DNA of 64,000 nucleotides from Streptomyces sp. NBC_01717 (GCF_036248255.1 NZ_CP109178.1:8437001-8501000), one strand, 5' to 3'; shown: positions 9,188 through 18,234, numbered from the stretch's first letter. Numbers and translations: made by a program. The notes: generated by a model from the letters alone, not told the origin.

Positions 9188-10403
9188 CATGGGGGTCGCG
9201 GTGACGGGAGTGGGGCTGGTGACCCCCGCCGGCGCCGATGAACACACCTTCTGGGAGGGGCTGTGCGCGGGGCGCTCCATGGCGCGGCGCTGCGACGAAC
9301 TGGCAGGACTGCCGGTCGACTTCGCCTGCCCGGTCGACGGGATCGACCTGGACCAGGTGGTGGGCGGCCGATCGGTATGGCGGATGGGACGGTTCGTGAA
9401 ACTGGCCCTGATCGCCGCCCGGCAGGCTGTGGCTGACGCCGGACTCTCCCCGGAGACCTGGGACGGATCCAGGGTCGGAGTGGTGGTCGGGGTCGGCGTC
9501 GGCGGCGTGTCCCTGCTCGTCGACAACGTCCGCAAACTGGACGACGCCGGACCGGAGGCGGTCTCTCCGCTGCTGGTGCCGATGATGATCCCGAACGCGG
9601 CGGCCGGTGAGGTCGCGATCGAGCTCCGAGCTCAGGGTCCCAGCCTCGCGCCCGCCACCGCCTGCGCCTCCGGGTCCACCGCGATCGCTGTCGCCCGCGA
9701 CCTGCTGACCAGCGGCCGGTGCGACACCGTGGTGGCGGGCGGGGCGGAGTCCGTGCTGACACCCCTGGTGGTGGCGGCCTTCGCGAAGATGGGGGCGCTC
9801 TCCACCCGGACAAGCGATCCGGCGGGCGCGTCGCGGCCGTTCGCCGCGGACCGGGACGGGTTCGTCCTCGGCGAGGGCGCCGCCATGCTCGTACTGGAGC
9901 GGACCGCCGACGCCCGTGCCCGCGGCGGCCGGCTGCGCGCGCTGCTGACGGGCGCGGGTGCCAGTACGGACGCCCGCCACCCCACAGCTCCCGCACCCGA
10001 CGGCTGCGGTGCGCAACAGGCGGTGGAGGCGGCCCTGTCCGAGGCGGGCTGGACCCCCCGCGATGTCGACCACATCAACGCGCACGGCACGTCCACCCCG
10101 CTCAACGACGCGATGGAGACCGAGCTCGTCTCCCGGCTCTTCCCGCACCGTCCTTCCCTCACCGCCGCGAAAGGGGTGATCGGGCACACCCTCGCCGCTG
10201 CCGGTGCGATCGAGGCGGTGGCGACCGTACTGACGCTGGAACATGGCATCGTTCCGCCGATCGCCAACCTGGACGCGCTGCCGGACGGGTGGGATCTCGA
10301 CTGTGTGACCAAGGAACCGCGCCGGCAGGACGTCCGGCGGGCCGTCAGCCACTCCTTCGGCTTCGGCGGACACAACGTCGCGCTGGCCTTCGAGCGGGCC
10401 TGA
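9174..10403 (+). CDS. 3-oxoacyl-ACP synthase II-type (KAS II / FabF-like)
   Basis: Chain-elongating beta-ketoacyl-ACP synthase of 409 residues. Catalytic Cys164 lies in TACASGSTA, with His304 in NAHGTST and His338 in KGVIGHT, so it is a competent synthase and not a chain-length factor, in which Cys is replaced. The protein ends in the canonical HSFGFGGHN segment. GAGGGAAC precedes ATG 9174, which lies inside the end of the KASIII gene. It is clearly paralogous to the second KAS II at 12881 (both have IDFAC/VDFAC, then GIDLD, VGGR and YRMG/WRMG at the same spacing), so the cassette arose partly by duplication. It belongs to fatty-acid or type II polyketide-like assembly. Confidence 0.93.
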   Translation: MTQADMGVAVTGVGLVTPAGADEHTFWEGLCAGRSMARRCDELAGLPVDFACPVDGIDLDQVVGGRSVWRMGRFVKLALIAARQAVADAGLSPETWDGSRVGVVVGVGVGGVSLLVDNVRKLDDAGPEAVSPLLVPMMIPNAAAGEVAIELRAQGPSLAPATACASGSTAIAVARDLLTSGRCDTVVAGGAESVLTPLVVAAFAKMGALSTRTSDPAGASRPFAADRDGFVLGEGAAMLVLERTADARARGGRLRALLTGAGASTDARHPTAPAPDGCGAQQAVEAALSEAGWTPRDVDHINAHGTSTPLNDAMETELVSRLFPHRPSLTAAKGVIGHTLAAAGAIEAVATVLTLEHGIVPPIANLDALPDGWDLDCVTKEPRRQDVRRAVSHSFGFGGHNVALAFERA

Positions 10404-10427
10404 CCGGTTGTCCCGCCTGTGCAACGG

Positions 10428-10453
10428 ACGGCGAGGAAGTGTGTCCTCGCCGT
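10428..10453 (+). terminator. Hairpin between KAS II and acyl-CoA oxidase genes
   Basis: Perfect 10-bp inverted repeat: ACGGCGAGGA, 6-base loop, TCCTCGCCGT. It begins 24 bases after the KAS II stop and ends 21 bases before the next ATG. A T-rich tract is absent, as is common in streptomycetes. It may end or attenuate the first transcript. Confidence 0.5.
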
Positions 10454-10474
10454 TCATCGGTCGTTCTGGTATTC

Positions 10475-12346
10475 ATGACCGCAACGATCGACAGCATCGT
10501 CACCGAGGCCACCGCGGACCTCCTCAAAGGTGTGCTCTTCGGGGGTGACTTCCGCCAGGAGCACGGCTCCTGGCGTCAGCTGATCGCCACGGAACCGTTC
10601 CGCCGTCCCGTCGACCGCACACCCGACGAGCGCCTCTCCCTCGCGTACGAACGGCTGAGGATCCTCAACAGCAGCCTGGACAGCGCCGCCGGAACGGCCA
10701 CCGACCCGCGCGCCCTGGCCGCCCTGCACGAGTGGATCGGCCCGGTGGACCCGGCACTCACCACCGTCGCGGGCATCCACTACAACCTCTTCCTCGGCAG
10801 CCTCCTCGACCATGACGGTGACACCCGTCGCGATCTGTCGGACTTCCTCCGACTACGGCGCATCGGCACCTTCCTGTGTACGGAGGTGGCACACGGCAAT
10901 GATGCGGTGGCCGTCGAGACGACCGCGACGTACGACCGCGCACGCGACGGATTCGTCCTGCACACCCCGCACTCCGGGGCACAGAAGTTCATGCCCAACG
11001 CCAGCCCGGCCGGCGGCCCCAAGACGGGACTGGTCGCGGCACGCCTGCTGGCCGACGGCGCCGACCACGGGGTCTTTCTCTTTCTGGTGCCCCTCACCGA
11101 CGAGCTGCGGCCGCTGCCCGGGGTACGGGTCCGCAGGCTCCCGGCACGCCTGGGCAGCCCGATCGACCACTGTCTGACCTCCTTCGACCAGGTCTTCGTG
11201 GAACGCGAGGCGCTGCTCGGCGGCGAGCACGGACGGGTAGGCGACAACGGGGAGTTCAGCAGCGCCATGGGAAATCGCAGGCGTCGCTTCCTCACCTCGA
11301 TCGGGCGCGTCACGGTCGGCAAGATCTCCATGAGCGCCTGCGCGGTCGGCGCCGCGCGCGCGACGCTGGCCGTCGCGGTCCGCTACGGCGGCCACCGGTA
11401 CATCTCCGGTCCGCGCGCCACGCAGCCGGTGCCGGTGATCGCCCACCGCAGCCACCACGGGCCGCTGGCCGAGGCCATGGCCACTGTCTTCGCGATGAGC
11501 CTGCTGCACCGCAGAGCCCTCGACCGGTGGGAGGCACAGGCCGGCACGGGTCCGGGCGCGGCGACGGGGCGGGCCGAGGCGGAGCGGCTGGTCGCCGTGG
11601 CGAAGGGGTGGATCACCTGGCGGGCTCGCGCGGTCATCGTCGAGTGCCGTGAACGGTGCGGAGCGCAGGCGTTGTTGGAGAACAACGGCATGGCCGACCT
11701 CGTAGCCGGTGCGGAGGGCGTGATCACCGCTGAGGGGGACAACATGGCCATCCACGCCAAGGCCGCTGCCGAAATGTTGTTCGCCGCTCCGCAGACTCCG
11801 CAAGAGAGCACTCCTGATGCCGCGCCCGGAGATCTCGCCGACCCCCGGTTCCTCGGGCGGCTGCACGCGCATGTGGAGGATCTCTGGTTCGGCCGGGCCA
11901 GGGCGCGGATGAGCGGCGCCCGGAACGACGGTCCGCTGGACCGGTGGAACGCGGCGTCCGGGCCGGCGCTGCGCGGCGTCGAGGCCCACGCCCACCGGCA
12001 GGCGGCCGAGGCGTACGCGGACGCGGTCGCCGGCCTGCCCGAGGGGCCCGCACGTGCCCGACTCGCGGAACTGCAGCGGCTGTTCGCCCTCCGGTGGGTG
12101 GACCGCAACAGCGGCGATCTGCTCGCCGCCGGTCGTCTGACCATCGACCAGGTCGACGCTCTGCCGGACGTCGTCGAGCGGCTCATCGCGGATGTCGCCG
12201 CGCATCTGCCCACCCTGATCGAGTCCTTCGCGCTGCCGGAGGAGGTGCTCGCGGACTGGCCCATCGCGGGCGCCGACTACGCCGACGCGTACGACGACCC
12301 GGAGGCGGCGTGGCAGACCGCCGCCGGGACCGAGGGGGAGCGGTGA
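10475..12346 (+). CDS. Acyl-CoA oxidase/dehydrogenase-like flavoenzyme
   Basis: A 623-residue protein with the architecture of peroxisomal-type acyl-CoA oxidases: an alpha/beta N-terminal domain with a flavin-contact region (FLCTEVAHGND), and a helical C-terminal half with AEGVITAEGDN (Glu420 region), matching the EGDN motif of acyl-CoA oxidases. It is expected to introduce an alpha,beta double bond into an acyl-CoA or acyl-ACP thioester. ATG 10475 has no clear Shine-Dalgarno, so a leaderless or hairpin-controlled start is possible. An in-frame GTG at 10439 lies inside the hairpin. Avenolide biosynthesis in S. avermitilis uses an acyl-CoA oxidase, so a signalling-lipid role is conceivable here, but this is inference. 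Confidence 0.85.
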   Translation: MTATIDSIVTEATADLLKGVLFGGDFRQEHGSWRQLIATEPFRRPVDRTPDERLSLAYERLRILNSSLDSAAGTATDPRALAALHEWIGPVDPALTTVAGIHYNLFLGSLLDHDGDTRRDLSDFLRLRRIGTFLCTEVAHGNDAVAVETTATYDRARDGFVLHTPHSGAQKFMPNASPAGGPKTGLVAARLLADGADHGVFLFLVPLTDELRPLPGVRVRRLPARLGSPIDHCLTSFDQVFVEREALLGGEHGRVGDNGEFSSAMGNRRRRFLTSIGRVTVGKISMSACAVGAARATLAVAVRYGGHRYISGPRATQPVPVIAHRSHHGPLAEAMATVFAMSLLHRRALDRWEAQAGTGPGAATGRAEAERLVAVAKGWITWRARAVIVECRERCGAQALLENNGMADLVAGAEGVITAEGDNMAIHAKAAAEMLFAAPQTPQESTPDAAPGDLADPRFLGRLHAHVEDLWFGRARARMSGARNDGPLDRWNAASGPALRGVEAHAHRQAAEAYADAVAGLPEGPARARLAELQRLFALRWVDRNSGDLLAAGRLTIDQVDALPDVVERLIADVAAHLPTLIESFALPEEVLADWPIAGADYADAYDDPEAAWQTAAGTEGER

Positions 12347-12516
12347 CGGCCCCGCAGGAGCGGGCCGCCGGGCGCACGCGCCGGGTACGGGAGGCCGCGG
12401 CGGCCCTCGGTGTCCGGGCGGTGCTGCTGGCGTACTGGGGCACCACATCCCTTCTCGCCCGGCGCCGTGCGAACGCGCGTACGGGCGTAGGCGAATCGGT
12501 TCGCCGCAAGGCGTAA
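12343..12516 (+). CDS. Small basic protein, 57 aa, unknown function
   Basis: Begins at GTG 12343, overlapping the acyl-CoA oxidase stop as GTGA and preceded by GAGGGGGAG. The product is Arg/Ala-rich with one short hydrophobic stretch (LGVRAVLLAYWGTTSLLA, about residues 22-39) flanked by Arg residues, suggesting a membrane-anchored or amphipathic peptide. No family is recognised. Position and coupling support translation as part of the cassette. Confidence 0.55.
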   Translation: MTAPQERAAGRTRRVREAAAALGVRAVLLAYWGTTSLLARRRANARTGVGESVRRKA

Positions 12517-12605
12517 CTGGAGGAACGTCATCCCGTTACTTCGGCGTCGGGACGGTGCATTCACCCGGCCCGACGCACCTGCACCACAGAACGAAGAGGA
12601 AGATC

Positions 12606-12884
12606 ATGAGCACGATTCATCCCGAGATCACCGACATCCTCATCGGCACCTTCAAGGTGCCCGCCGCCGAGATCCTCCCGGACTCCACCATGGACAGCCT
12701 GGAGATGGACTCGCTCGCCGTCGCCGAGTTCGCCGTCATCGTCAAGGAGAAGCTGGGCGTCGACGCCGGCTCCGACAAGCTCTACAGGGACGCCACCCTG
12801 GCCGACATCACCCGGTTCATCGACGAGACGTTCGGCGGCGTGACGACGGCGGGCGGCGAGGCAGCGATGAGCAACCCCCGATGA
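12606..12884 (+). CDS. Acyl carrier protein
   Basis: A 92-residue acidic carrier protein. The phosphopantetheine attachment site is Ser36 in the MDSLAVAEF motif at the start of helix 2. GAGGAAG precedes ATG 12606. It presumably carries the growing chain for the two KAS II enzymes and accepts the KASIII product. No phosphopantetheinyl transferase is encoded in the window, so activation must come from elsewhere. Its last four bases overlap the second KAS II start (ATGA), which makes co-translation very likely. Confidence 0.92.
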   Translation: MSTIHPEITDILIGTFKVPAAEILPDSTMDSLEMDSLAVAEFAVIVKEKLGVDAGSDKLYRDATLADITRFIDETFGGVTTAGGEAAMSNPR

Positions 12885-14104
12885 ACAGGCCCGCCGTCGT
12901 CGTCACCGGCCTGGGGATGATCACCCCGGCCGGCAACGACACCGAAACCACCTGGAACGGGGTCTGCTCCGGGATCTCGCCCGCCCGCACCGTCCCCGAA
13001 CTCGAAGCGTGCGAGATCGACTTCGCGTGCACGGTCTCCGGCATCGATCTGGACGAGGCGGTCGGCGGCCGGACGGCGTACCGGATGGGGAAGTACGTCA
13101 AGTTCGCCGTCCTCGCGGCACGGGAGGCGGTCGCGGACGCAGGACTCGACCCGGCCGAATGGGACGGCAGCCGGGTGGCCGTCGTCGTCGGCACCAGCAG
13201 CGGAGGGTCCGCCGGCCTGACCGAACAGGCCGTCGCACTCGACCGGCGCGGGCCGGAGGCCACCTCCCCGTCCGGCATCCTGCTCACCATCCCGAACATG
13301 CCCGCGGCCGAGATCGCCATCCGGATGCGGGCCACGGGTCCCAGCCTGGCGCCGTGCACCGCCTGTTCGTCCGGGGTCACCGCGCTGTCCGTGGCCCGGG
13401 ACCTGCTGGTCACCGGCCAGTGCGACATCGCGATCGCCGGTGCCACCGAGTCCATCGTCTTCCCGGTCGCCATGACCGGCTTCGCCCGGTCCGGCGCCGC
13501 CGCCCGCAGGGACGGCGATCCGGCCCGGCTCTGCCGGCCGTTCGCGGCCGATCGTGCCGGCCTCGTCATGGGTGAGGGCGCCGCCCTCATGGTGCTGGAG
13601 CGGGCGGACGACGCCCGCATGCGGGGCGCAGTGCCGAGGGCTCTGCTGGCAGGTGCGGGGGCGACCACCGACGCCCACCATCCCACCAGCCCGCATCCGT
13701 CCGGCGCCGTCGCCCGGGCCGCCGTCGAGGCGGCGCTGCGGGACGCGGGCTGGCGGGCCGAGGAGGTCGAACACGTCAACGCGCACGGCACGTCGACACC
13801 GCTGGGCGATGCCACCGAAGCCGCCCTCATCGGCCAGGTCTATCCGCACCGGCCGCCCGTCACGGCTCCCAAGGGAGTGCTGGGTCACTGCATGGGGGCA
13901 GCCGGAGCCATCGAGGCCGGGCTGACGATCCTCACGCTCCAGCACGGAGTCGTACCACCGATCGCCAATCTGGACGCCCCGGCACCCGAGTTCGACATCG
14001 CCTGCGTCACCAAGGCACCTCTCCTGCAGCCGGTCCGCCGCGCAGTGAGCCACTCCTTCGGGTTCGGCGGCCACAACGCCGTGATCGCCCTCCAGCGCCC
14101 GTAA
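12881..14104 (+). CDS. 3-oxoacyl-ACP synthase II-type (KAS II), second copy
   Basis: A 407-residue condensing enzyme with Cys162 in TACSSGVTA, His302 in NAHGTST and His336 in KGVLGHC. The catalytic triad is complete, so the pair at 9174 and 12881 is not a KSalpha/KSbeta (CLF) pair. Strong similarity to the first KAS II along its whole length points to intra-cluster duplication and divergence. Possible roles are sequential elongation with different chain-length preference or a heterodimer. It is the last gene of the rightward cassette and converges on the PRC-barrel gene, leaving 138 bases between. Confidence 0.93.
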   Translation: MNRPAVVVTGLGMITPAGNDTETTWNGVCSGISPARTVPELEACEIDFACTVSGIDLDEAVGGRTAYRMGKYVKFAVLAAREAVADAGLDPAEWDGSRVAVVVGTSSGGSAGLTEQAVALDRRGPEATSPSGILLTIPNMPAAEIAIRMRATGPSLAPCTACSSGVTALSVARDLLVTGQCDIAIAGATESIVFPVAMTGFARSGAAARRDGDPARLCRPFAADRAGLVMGEGAALMVLERADDARMRGAVPRALLAGAGATTDAHHPTSPHPSGAVARAAVEAALRDAGWRAEEVEHVNAHGTSTPLGDATEAALIGQVYPHRPPVTAPKGVLGHCMGAAGAIEAGLTILTLQHGVVPPIANLDAPAPEFDIACVTKAPLLQPVRRAVSHSFGFGGHNAVIALQRP

Positions 14105-14242
14105 GCCGTGCGGTACCGGCGGTTCGCCATGCCGAACTGGCCCGGATGGCATCGTGGTACGCGACGTCGTGACCGGCGCGGTCCTGCGGCGTTGTCGCGG
14201 GCTGCTCCGGCGGCTTGTCGCTGTTCGCCCGCACGCGCCAGG

Positions 14243-14587
14243 TCACCGTGCCTGTCCTCCGAGCTTCCCGGTCAGGTCGTAGTGCCGGTAGAGCTCCTCC
14301 TCCTCGGCCACCGAGAGATGCGCGTCCGCGTCCACCCTGGGGGCTTCCTTGACACTTTCCTTCGGATGCTTGATGTGCAGGTCGGAGCCAACCTTGCGGG
14401 CCCCGACGAGCGGCACGAAACTCTCCTTCATACCGAACAGGCCGGTTCTCACCGTGATCCAGTCCGGCCGGCCGGTGTCGTCGTCGACATACACCCGCCC
14501 CACGCTGCCCACCCTCTCGCCCGCGGTGTCGTACACCGTCAGGCCCTCGAGCTCTCCGGGATCCGTGAAACCGTCAGGGTCTGCCAT
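14243..14587 (-). CDS. PRC-barrel domain protein
   Basis: A 114-residue soluble acidic protein. A PRC-barrel spans residues about 10-75 (LEGLTVYDTAGERVGSV, WITVRTG, FVPL), followed by a charged tail containing the conserved streptomycete end LYRHYDL. PRC-barrels serve as small ligand or protein docking modules; no enzymatic motif is present. ATG 14587 has a strong GAGGAGGAA. It appears monocistronic. Confidence 0.88.
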   Translation of the reverse strand: MADPDGFTDPGELEGLTVYDTAGERVGSVGRVYVDDDTGRPDWITVRTGLFGMKESFVPLVGARKVGSDLHIKHPKESVKEAPRVDADAHLSVAEEEELYRHYDLTGKLGGQAR

Positions 14588-15047
14588 GCCCGATTCCTCC
14601 TCGCCCGGGCGCGTCCGTGGGCGGGCCCACCGGGGAAGGCGCGTCCGGACTCCATCGCGCCTCACCCGGATGGACGGTGCAACCTCTCGGCCCGGCACGG
14701 CCGTCCGCAACGTCCCCGGGAGCGCAGTGCGACACCGGTGGGGCCCCCGTCCGTGCACTGGGCCGTTCGGGTGGGACCTCGTAGGGCCGCGTGGGTCCGT
14801 GACATGCGGACACGCACACCGGGCGGACCTCGCTCGGCGTCTCAGGTACGCATGGTCCGCGCGGACGGAGCGGTCTCGATGAGCGTGGCCCGCGCCCGCC
14901 GCCGGTCTACGAAGGAGTCCGTCTCCGCGTCGATCTCCCCATCGGGGGTGTCGCCGAGGAGATGGGTCCGGCCGGCGGCCAGAGCGACCGATCGCGGACG
15001 GGCCCGGATGGAGACCAGGGGACACGGACACCGACGCCAGCACATCT
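14588..15047. other. Gap between PRC-barrel and LysR genes
   Basis: 460 bases. The only coding-like frame is on the minus strand at about 14842-15040 (segment LLGDTPDGEIDAETDSF), for which no family or convincing start is recognised. It could be a small protein or a gene relic. Confidence 0.4.
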
Positions 15048-15941
15048 CTAACGCGTGGTTGAGTCCCCGCAGTCCGTCGCCGCCTGGGCGAGTGCGCGTA
15101 CCAGCGGGGTCGCGCGGTCCGTGCGCCAGATCAGGGCCCACTGGACGGGCGGGGAATCGTGGAGGGGGAGGTAGACGACGTCGGTCTGAGCGTTGTAACG
15201 CCGTCCCTCGTCGGGGACGGTGCAGACTGCGTCGCCTGCCGCGACGAGTGCAAGGATCTCGTTGAAGGTGGTGACGGCCGGGCCGCGGCGGACGGGGCGT
15301 CCGGCCGGAGTGCGGGCCGGCAGGACGGCGGCCTCCCAGTAGGCGGGTATGGGGCCATTCAGGCGCGGCACGATGTGATCGCCGAGCACCTCCGTGCTCA
15401 CCGACTCCTGCCGGGCGAGCGGATGATCCGCGCACACCATCAGGTTGAGAGGTTCCTCGCGCAGCACCACACCGACGGTCAGGTCCGGCTCGCGAACCGG
15501 CAGCCAAGTGGTCACCGCGTCGACCTCGCCGGCCCGCAAGGCTCCGAACGGATCGCTGAAGAACACTTCCCGGAAACGCAGTTGGACGGACGGGTGCCGG
15601 GCCCGGAAGCGGGTCAGGACCGGGGCCATGTCGTGCATCTGTGCGCCCATGACCCCCAGTGTCAGCGTGCCGGCCGTGTGGCGGTCGACGGTGGTCACCT
15701 CCGCTATGGCGTCCTGGATGCCCTCATATGCCGGCTTCAGCCGCTGGAGCAACACCTCTCCGACAGGAGTCATCCGCACGTGGTGGCTGGTGCGCTCGAA
15801 GAGCTGGGCGCCGATGGCGCGTTCCTGTTTCTTGATCGCCTGGCTGACGCGGGCCGGGGAGACATGCAGGCGTTCGGCGCTGCGGCCGAAGTGGAGCTCC
15901 TCCGCGAGCGTCAGGAAGATCTCTATGTCCCGCAGTTCCAC
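15048..15941 (-). CDS. LysR-family transcriptional regulator
   Basis: A 297-residue LTTR. The N-terminal winged helix-turn-helix spans residues 1-60 (LRDIEIFLTLAEELHFGRSA, VSQAIKKQE), followed by a periplasmic-binding-protein-like effector domain (about 90-285). Start is GTG 15941 with GGGGGGA upstream. It is divergent from the vat-vgb-YCII operon across 272 bases that contain a T-N11-A site, so it most likely autoregulates and controls that operon. The effector is unknown; a streptogramin or a metabolic intermediate are the obvious candidates. Confidence 0.92.
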   Translation of the reverse strand: MELRDIEIFLTLAEELHFGRSAERLHVSPARVSQAIKKQERAIGAQLFERTSHHVRMTPVGEVLLQRLKPAYEGIQDAIAEVTTVDRHTAGTLTLGVMGAQMHDMAPVLTRFRARHPSVQLRFREVFFSDPFGALRAGEVDAVTTWLPVREPDLTVGVVLREEPLNLMVCADHPLARQESVSTEVLGDHIVPRLNGPIPAYWEAAVLPARTPAGRPVRRGPAVTTFNEILALVAAGDAVCTVPDEGRRYNAQTDVVYLPLHDSPPVQWALIWRTDRATPLVRALAQAATDCGDSTTR

Positions 15942-15988
15942 GCTGTCCCCCCGATTCCATTCTGGTCCCCGGAGTCGTGAACCTCTGG

Positions 15989-16003
15989 GTTAACGACCAT
16001 AAC
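15989..16003. promoter_or_regulatory. Candidate LysR-type operator (GTTA-N7-TAAC)
   Basis: Dyad GTTA/TAAC with a T-N11-A core, centred about 55 bases upstream of the LysR start and about 218 bases before the vat start. LTTR sites typically look like this and lie in the divergent region. Confidence 0.5.
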
Positions 16004-16213
16004 AAGATCGGCCGTTGTTCCCGGGCTTCCCCGGTATGCATGCTGGGGACCAGGCCGGAGGCCTCCCGCGGGTGACATGAGCCGGCGCGAGGCGGCAGGA
16101 CCAGCCCGCTCAAGTCGGCCGACGGTCCGGGAGGCGCGTACCTCATCGGGCGTGGGCCCTCGCCGTCCTGCGCTCCGCCCGCCGAGTACGAACCCCCACG
16201 GAGAGACTGCCGC

Positions 16214-16867
16214 GTGGCACCTGACCCGAGCACCGTCCATCCCCTGCCCGCCCACGAGCGGGTCGTCTTCCTCAAGCCGCTGGTTGCCGGGACGAACGTC
16301 GTGGTGGGTGACTTCACCTACTACGACGACCCCGACGGGGCGACCGACTTCGCGCAGCGAAATGTGCTGTACGCCTACGGTCCGGAACGGCTGACCATCG
16401 GCAAGTACTGCGCGATCGCCACGGGCACCCGGTTCTTGATGGCGGGCGCGGACCACCCGTCGATGGGGGTGTCCACCTTCCCCTTCACCATGTTCGGCGG
16501 GGAGTGGACCGAGCGGACCCTCGACCTCGTCGCCGGCATGCCCAGCCGCGGTGACACGGTGGTCGGCAACGACGTGTGGTTCGGATACGGAGCCACCCTG
16601 ATGCCGGGGGTACGGATCGGCGACGGCGCAGTGATCGCGGCCGGAGCGATGGTCACCGCCGACGTGCCGCCGTACACCATCGTGGGCGGGAACCCGGCCC
16701 GGACGATCAGACAGCGCTTCGACGACAGCGACATCGAACGGCTCACCCGGGCCGCCTGGTGGGACTGGCCCGTCGAGCTGGTGACCGCGCACGCCCGCAC
16801 CATCATGGCCGGATCCCCGCAGGACATCGAGCGCATCGCCACCGCCGAAGGTCTGGAGCAGCAGTGA
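16214..16867 (+). CDS. vat: Vat-type streptogramin A / xenobiotic O-acetyltransferase
   Basis: A 217-residue left-handed beta-helix (hexapeptide repeat) acyltransferase. The family transfers acetyl from acetyl-CoA to the free hydroxyl of group A streptogramins, blocking ribosome binding. His81 in [10 protein letters not shown] corresponds to the catalytic His of VatD, and the STFPF segment follows as in Vat enzymes. Hexapeptide coils ([18 protein letters not shown]) and the CoA-binding VGGNPAR end the domain. GTG 16214 has GGAGAG eight bases upstream. The stop overlaps the vgb start (GTGA). The family is also wider than drug resistance (xenobiotic acyltransferases), but the vgb partner strengthens the streptogramin assignment. 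Confidence 0.85.
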   Translation: MAPDPSTVHPLPAHERVVFLKPLVAGTNVVVGDFTYYDDPDGATDFAQRNVLYAYGPERLTIGKYCAIATGTRFLMAGADHPSMGVSTFPFTMFGGEWTERTLDLVAGMPSRGDTVVGNDVWFGYGATLMPGVRIGDGAVIAAGAMVTADVPPYTIVGGNPARTIRQRFDDSDIERLTRAAWWDWPVELVTAHARTIMAGSPQDIERIATAEGLEQQ

Positions 16868-17790
16868 CGCCCCCGGCCATCGAGGAGCACGCGGTGTCCG
16901 GTCGCGACAGCGGCCCGTACGCGATCACCACCGGACCGGACGGCGCGCTGTGGTTCACCATGGTGCACAGCGGCAGGATCGGCCGGCTGAACCCGGGGCA
17001 GGAGCCGACCAGTCATCAACTCGCCCCGGACAGCGGCCCGACGGTCATCAGCAACGGGCCGGACGGCGCGCTGTGGTTCACGGAGTACCGGGCGCACCGG
17101 ATCGGGCGGATCACGACGGCCGGCCGGGTGACCGAGTTCACGCTGCCGACCGCGGAGTGCGGGCCTTTCGGTATCGCCGAAGGGCCGGACGGCGCGCTGT
17201 GGTTCACCGAGACCGCCGCCGACCGCATCGGCCGCATCACCACCGACGGAACGGCCACGGAGTACCCGCTGCCACGCACCGGAGCGTTCCCCTCCGCGAT
17301 CGCCGCGGCCGGGGACGCGATGTGGTTCACGATGAACCAGGCCAACGCCATCGGCCGTATCGGCATGAACGGCCGCATCACGGTGCATGAGCTGCCCACC
17401 GAGGCGGCCGCGCCGGTGGGCATCGCCGTGAGCCCGGACGGAAGTGTCTGGTTCACCGAGATCGCGGCCGGTCAGATCGGCCGGATGGCACCCGGCGGCC
17501 GGATCACCGAGTACCCGCTGCCCGACCGTTCCGCCCGGCCGCACGCCGTCACCACCGACGCCGACGGCACGGCGTGGTTCACCGAGTGGGGCGGCAACCG
17601 CGTCGGCTCGGTCACCTCGGACGGCAAGCTCGCCGTCCATGACCTACCCACCCCGGCCTCCGAGCCGCACGGGATCACAGTGGGCCCGGACGGCGCCCTG
17701 TGGACGGCCTTGGAGGTGGGCGCACTGGCCCGCATCGAACCGGACACCACCAGAACCACCATGAACACCGAACAGAGGAACGCCTCATGA
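16864..17790 (+). CDS. vgb: Virginiamycin B lyase (streptogramin B lyase)
   Basis: A 308-residue seven-bladed beta-propeller with repeated [14 protein letters not shown] blades. The enzyme linearises type B streptogramins by elimination at the ester bond. Residues known to matter in staphylococcal Vgb are present at near-identical positions: Tyr19, His227 (RPHAV), Glu267 and His269 (SEPHG), matching Tyr18, His228, Glu268 and His270. GTG 16864 overlaps the vat stop, and the stop overlaps the next ATG, so three genes are translationally coupled. No signal peptide is seen, so it acts in the cytoplasm. Confidence 0.92.
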   Translation: MTPPAIEEHAVSGRDSGPYAITTGPDGALWFTMVHSGRIGRLNPGQEPTSHQLAPDSGPTVISNGPDGALWFTEYRAHRIGRITTAGRVTEFTLPTAECGPFGIAEGPDGALWFTETAADRIGRITTDGTATEYPLPRTGAFPSAIAAAGDAMWFTMNQANAIGRIGMNGRITVHELPTEAAAPVGIAVSPDGSVWFTEIAAGQIGRMAPGGRITEYPLPDRSARPHAVTTDADGTAWFTEWGGNRVGSVTSDGKLAVHDLPTPASEPHGITVGPDGALWTALEVGALARIEPDTTRTTMNTEQRNAS

Positions 17791-18134
17791 AATACGCCCT
17801 TGTGATCTTCGAGACGCATGCGTCACGCGCCCGGATCCAGGCCGACCGCGACGGCTACCGGAAGGCCTACGAGACCTGGATCGGCGAACTCGCGGCAGCG
17901 GGCAAACTGGTGGGCGGAGACGCCCTCGACACCGAGCACCGGGGCCCCGTCACTGTGCGCAAGACGGCGGACGGGTCCGCAGCGGTGACCGAGGGGCCCG
18001 TGCACAGCGGCGAGGAGACCCTCGGCGGCTGGTTCGTACTGGAAGTTGCCGACCACGCCGAGGCTATCGAGGTGGCCCGCGGCTTCCCCACCCCGGAGGC
18101 GCTCGAAATCCGCCCGATACTCGAATCGGCCTGA
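17787..18134 (+). CDS. YCII-related domain protein
   Basis: A 115-residue ferredoxin-like fold protein of the YCII/DGPF family ([36 protein letters not shown]). Family members are small putative enzymes, often next to ECF sigma factors or oxidative catabolic genes; their chemistry is mostly undefined. The ATG overlaps the vgb stop (ATGA), so it is the third member of the vat-vgb operon. Its role in antibiotic handling is unknown. Confidence 0.88.
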   Translation: MKYALVIFETHASRARIQADRDGYRKAYETWIGELAAAGKLVGGDALDTEHRGPVTVRKTADGSAAVTEGPVHSGEETLGGWFVLEVADHAEAIEVARGFPTPEALEIRPILESA

Positions 18135-18234
18135 GCGCCATGCGGCCCGCGTCGCCCTCTGCCCGGACATCCGGCGTGCCTGACCAGCACGACATACCGG
18201 GCCCGAAGTGCTGTATCCCTTCACAGGAGTTGAC

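Noticed and set aside
9719..10474. Upstream extension of the oxidase frame into the first KAS II gene
   Set aside because: Arg/Pro-rich and out of frame with a well-supported KAS II. The real start is at or near ATG 10475.
8015..14104. Classic type II polyketide (KSalpha/CLF) or gamma-butyrolactone (AfsA) cluster
   Set aside because: Both KAS II proteins keep the active Cys, so there is no CLF, and no AfsA-like gene is present.
14843..15507. 221-codon minus-strand frame overlapping the LysR gene
   Set aside because: Its upstream two thirds is a shadow of LysR in another frame. Only the last about 60 codons look coding-like, noted as a gap feature.
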